From positions 1-6,953 of the forward strand of contig JBCCZC010000311.1 in NCBI GenBank assembly GCA_039188505.1: DNA of 6,953 nt. Reading direction: 5' to 3'. The DNA is from JBCCZC01 sp039188505 (GTDB lineage Bacteria > Pseudomonadota > Gammaproteobacteria > Xanthomonadales > SZUA-38). The stretch's first letter is position 1; every line of letters starts with the position of its first letter. Positions 5,691 through 6,953 of the stretch are shown here, piece by piece. Both the position numbers and the translations under genes were made by a program. Under the pieces are notes generated by a model. The model worked only from the letters and a program-made list of their open reading frames with translations, had not been told where the DNA came from and made no database searches.

Positions 5691-6800
5691 ATGTCGAAGC
5701 CGGACTACTATGATGTTCTCGGCGTTTCCCGTAGCGCTGACAAGAGCGAGCTGAAGAAGGCTTTTCGCAAGCTGGCCATGCGCTATCACCCGGATCGCAA
5801 TCCGGACGCGGACGCGCAGGACAAATTCAAGGAGGCCAAGGAAGCCTACGAGGTCCTGTCGGACGACCAGAAACGACAGGCTTACGACCGCTTCGGCCAC
5901 GAGGGTGTCAGCGCCCAGGGCGGCGCGGGAGGCGGCTTCACGGGCGATGTCGGCGACATCTTCGGCGACATCTTCGGCGATATCTTCGGCGGCGGGCAGG
6001 GACGACGGCGGCAGCGCCGCGGTGCCGATCTCCGCTATCCCCTCGAACTCGATCTCGAGGATGCCGTTCGCGGCATCAGCACCGAGATTCGCGTGCCGAC
6101 CTACGTCAACTGCGAGGCCTGTGGCGGATCCGGCTCGGAGGACGGCGTACTGACCACCTGCTCGACGTGCGGCGGCGTCGGACAGGTGCGCATGCAGCAG
6201 GGCATCTTCTCGGTGCAGCAGACGTGTCCGACATGCCGTGGGCGAGGCAAGATCATCGAGAATCCCTGCCGACGTTGCCACGGCGCAGGGCGGGTGCGGG
6301 ACGAGAAGGTCCTCAGCGTCAAGATTCCCGCCGGTGTCGATACGGGCGACCGCATTCGCCTGACCGGCGAAGGCGAAGCTGGGGAGAGCGGTTCTGCGCC
6401 CGGCGATCTCTATGTCGAAGTCCAGGTACGCGATCACCCCATCTTCGAGCGGGAAGGCGATCAGCTCTATTGCGAGATTCCGATCCGCTTCACCTCAGCG
6501 GCCCTGGGAGGCGAGCTCAAGGTGCCCACGCTCGACGGCCACGCGATGCTCAAGATCCCGGCCGAAACCCAATCGGGCAAGCTCTTTCGGCTTCGCGGCA
6601 AGGGCGTGAAGTCCGTTCGCAGTCACTCGACGGGCGACCTGATCTGCCGCGTCGTCGTGGAGACGCCGGTCAAGCTGTCCCGCAAACAGAAGGACCTCCT
6701 CGAAGAGTTCGAAGCCACGCTGGGCGATGAGACGCGCCATACGCCGCGGAGCTCCAGCTGGCTCGACTCGGTCAAGGACTTTTTCGAGAAAGCGCTTTAG
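5691..6800 (+). CDS. dnaJ: Co-chaperone DnaJ (Hsp40, type I)
   Basis: DnaJ delivers unfolded substrates to DnaK and stimulates its ATPase. The 369 residues form a complete class I protein. The J domain (about 4-70) carries YYDVLGV and the catalytic HPD at 33-35. The Gly/Phe region (71-104) contains three DIFG units. The zinc region has all four CxxCxGxG motifs at 141-148, 157-164, 179-186 and 193-200. The two C-terminal substrate domains and dimerisation tail follow (about 201-369, with VPTLDGHAMLKIPAETQSGK and FRLRGKGV). The ATG at 5691 gives the standard start. Ribosome-site matching is poor: AGAGG at 5670-5674 is 16 bases away. It is separated from its usual neighbour dnaK by a terminator and the hydrolase gene, so it probably uses its own promoter or readthrough from the hydrolase. 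Confidence 0.99.
   Translation: MSKPDYYDVLGVSRSADKSELKKAFRKLAMRYHPDRNPDADAQDKFKEAKEAYEVLSDDQKRQAYDRFGHEGVSAQGGAGGGFTGDVGDIFGDIFGDIFGGGQGRRRQRRGADLRYPLELDLEDAVRGISTEIRVPTYVNCEACGGSGSEDGVLTTCSTCGGVGQVRMQQGIFSVQQTCPTCRGRGKIIENPCRRCHGAGRVRDEKVLSVKIPAGVDTGDRIRLTGEGEAGESGSAPGDLYVEVQVRDHPIFEREGDQLYCEIPIRFTSAALGGELKVPTLDGHAMLKIPAETQSGKLFRLRGKGVKSVRSHSTGDLICRVVVETPVKLSRKQKDLLEEFEATLGDETRHTPRSSSWLDSVKDFFEKAL
5955..5990 (+). repeat. 12-bp tandem repeat inside dnaJ (three DIFG units)
   Basis: GACATCTTCGGC occurs twice in tandem (5955-5966, 5967-5978), followed by a third copy with one change (GATATCTTCGGC, 5979-5990). It encodes residues 89-100 of the Gly/Phe region. E. coli DnaJ has a similar DIFG/DVFG run, so this is a conserved functional motif rather than a recent expansion. 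Confidence 0.9.
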
Positions 6801-6953
6801 GTAGGCCCTCTGATCGGCGTGATGGCGCTACTGCGGTACCGCCTGAGCGCAGATCCGCGCCCGATCCGTCTCCTCGATCTGCCCGAATCACCCAATGCTG
6901 TGGTCCGCATTTGCCGACCAGGTCCGGGAGGAATAGCCCCGGCCCGCGTTCCC
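6801..6953. other. Region after dnaJ with no supported gene
   Basis: These 153 bases follow the dnaJ stop. A plus-strand frame is open from an ATG at 6822 (after GTG at 6819) to the window end (44 codons, beginning MALLRYRLS), and two minus-strand frames are also open. Open frames are common by chance at this GC content, none gives a recognisable protein, and the third-position GC of the plus frame is lower than in the neighbouring genes. GGAGG near 6928-6932 could be a ribosome site, but no start codon follows within the window. No terminator with a T-run is seen. Confidence 0.5.

Noticed and set aside
5955..5990. DIFG triple repeat in DnaJ as a novel expansion
   Set aside because: Comparable DIF repeats are a known feature of the Gly/Phe region in E. 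coli DnaJ.
5661..6437. Minus-strand 258-codon frame opposite dnaJ
   Set aside because: It is antisense to the J, Gly/Phe and zinc regions of dnaJ; the composition is Ala-rich and mirrors the sense codons.
1..6953. CRISPR arrays, tRNA or rRNA genes, insertion sequences, phage attachment sites
   Set aside because: No spaced direct-repeat array, tRNA-like cloverleaf, rRNA core sequence, transposase or flanking terminal repeats could be recognised on either strand.

Overview
The window is a GC-rich bacterial segment carrying a chaperone (heat-shock) locus. In order it holds the 5' end of recN on the minus strand, then hrcA, grpE, dnaK, a predicted exported alpha/beta hydrolase and dnaJ, all on the plus strand. 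The gene order, the near-identity of DnaK to the E. coli protein in the stretches I can recall, the RecN N-terminus and a clear sigma-32-type promoter point to a high-GC gammaproteobacterium that, unlike E. coli, keeps HrcA. The order or family cannot be fixed from this sequence alone; a Xanthomonadales- or Chromatiales-like lineage is a guess.

Layout: 1-98 is recN (minus, cut by the window edge). 99-178 is a short divergent intergenic region with back-to-back promoter-like elements. hrcA (179-1213), grpE (1307-1864) and dnaK (1937-3853) follow in one direction with gaps of 93 and 72 bases. Sigma-32-like promoters straddle the stop codons of hrcA (weaker) and grpE (strong). A strong rho-independent terminator (3878-3910) closes the dnaK unit. 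An S33/TAP-like serine hydrolase with a signal peptide and a C-terminal membrane anchor (3994-5574) sits between dnaK and dnaJ. dnaJ (5691-6800) has its own structured upstream region with a possible sigma-32-like promoter and a 20-bp phased repeat. The last 153 bases show no gene I can support. No gene-free stretch exceeds 300 bases.

How the genes work together: DnaK is the ATP-driven Hsp70, DnaJ delivers substrates and stimulates its ATPase, and GrpE exchanges the nucleotide. HrcA is a repressor of chaperone genes that classically binds CIRCE, but no CIRCE is visible here. The promoters suggest that sigma-32 drives this locus while HrcA acts elsewhere, for example on groESL. RecN is a DNA-repair protein whose gene is a common neighbour rather than a partner. 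The hydrolase is the unexpected element, and its role is unknown.

This is essentially a conserved housekeeping locus. I found no new defence or mobile system. The points worth a second look are regulatory: the promoters, the dnaJ leader, the possibly leaderless recN/hrcA pair, and the hydrolase that splits dnaK from dnaJ.
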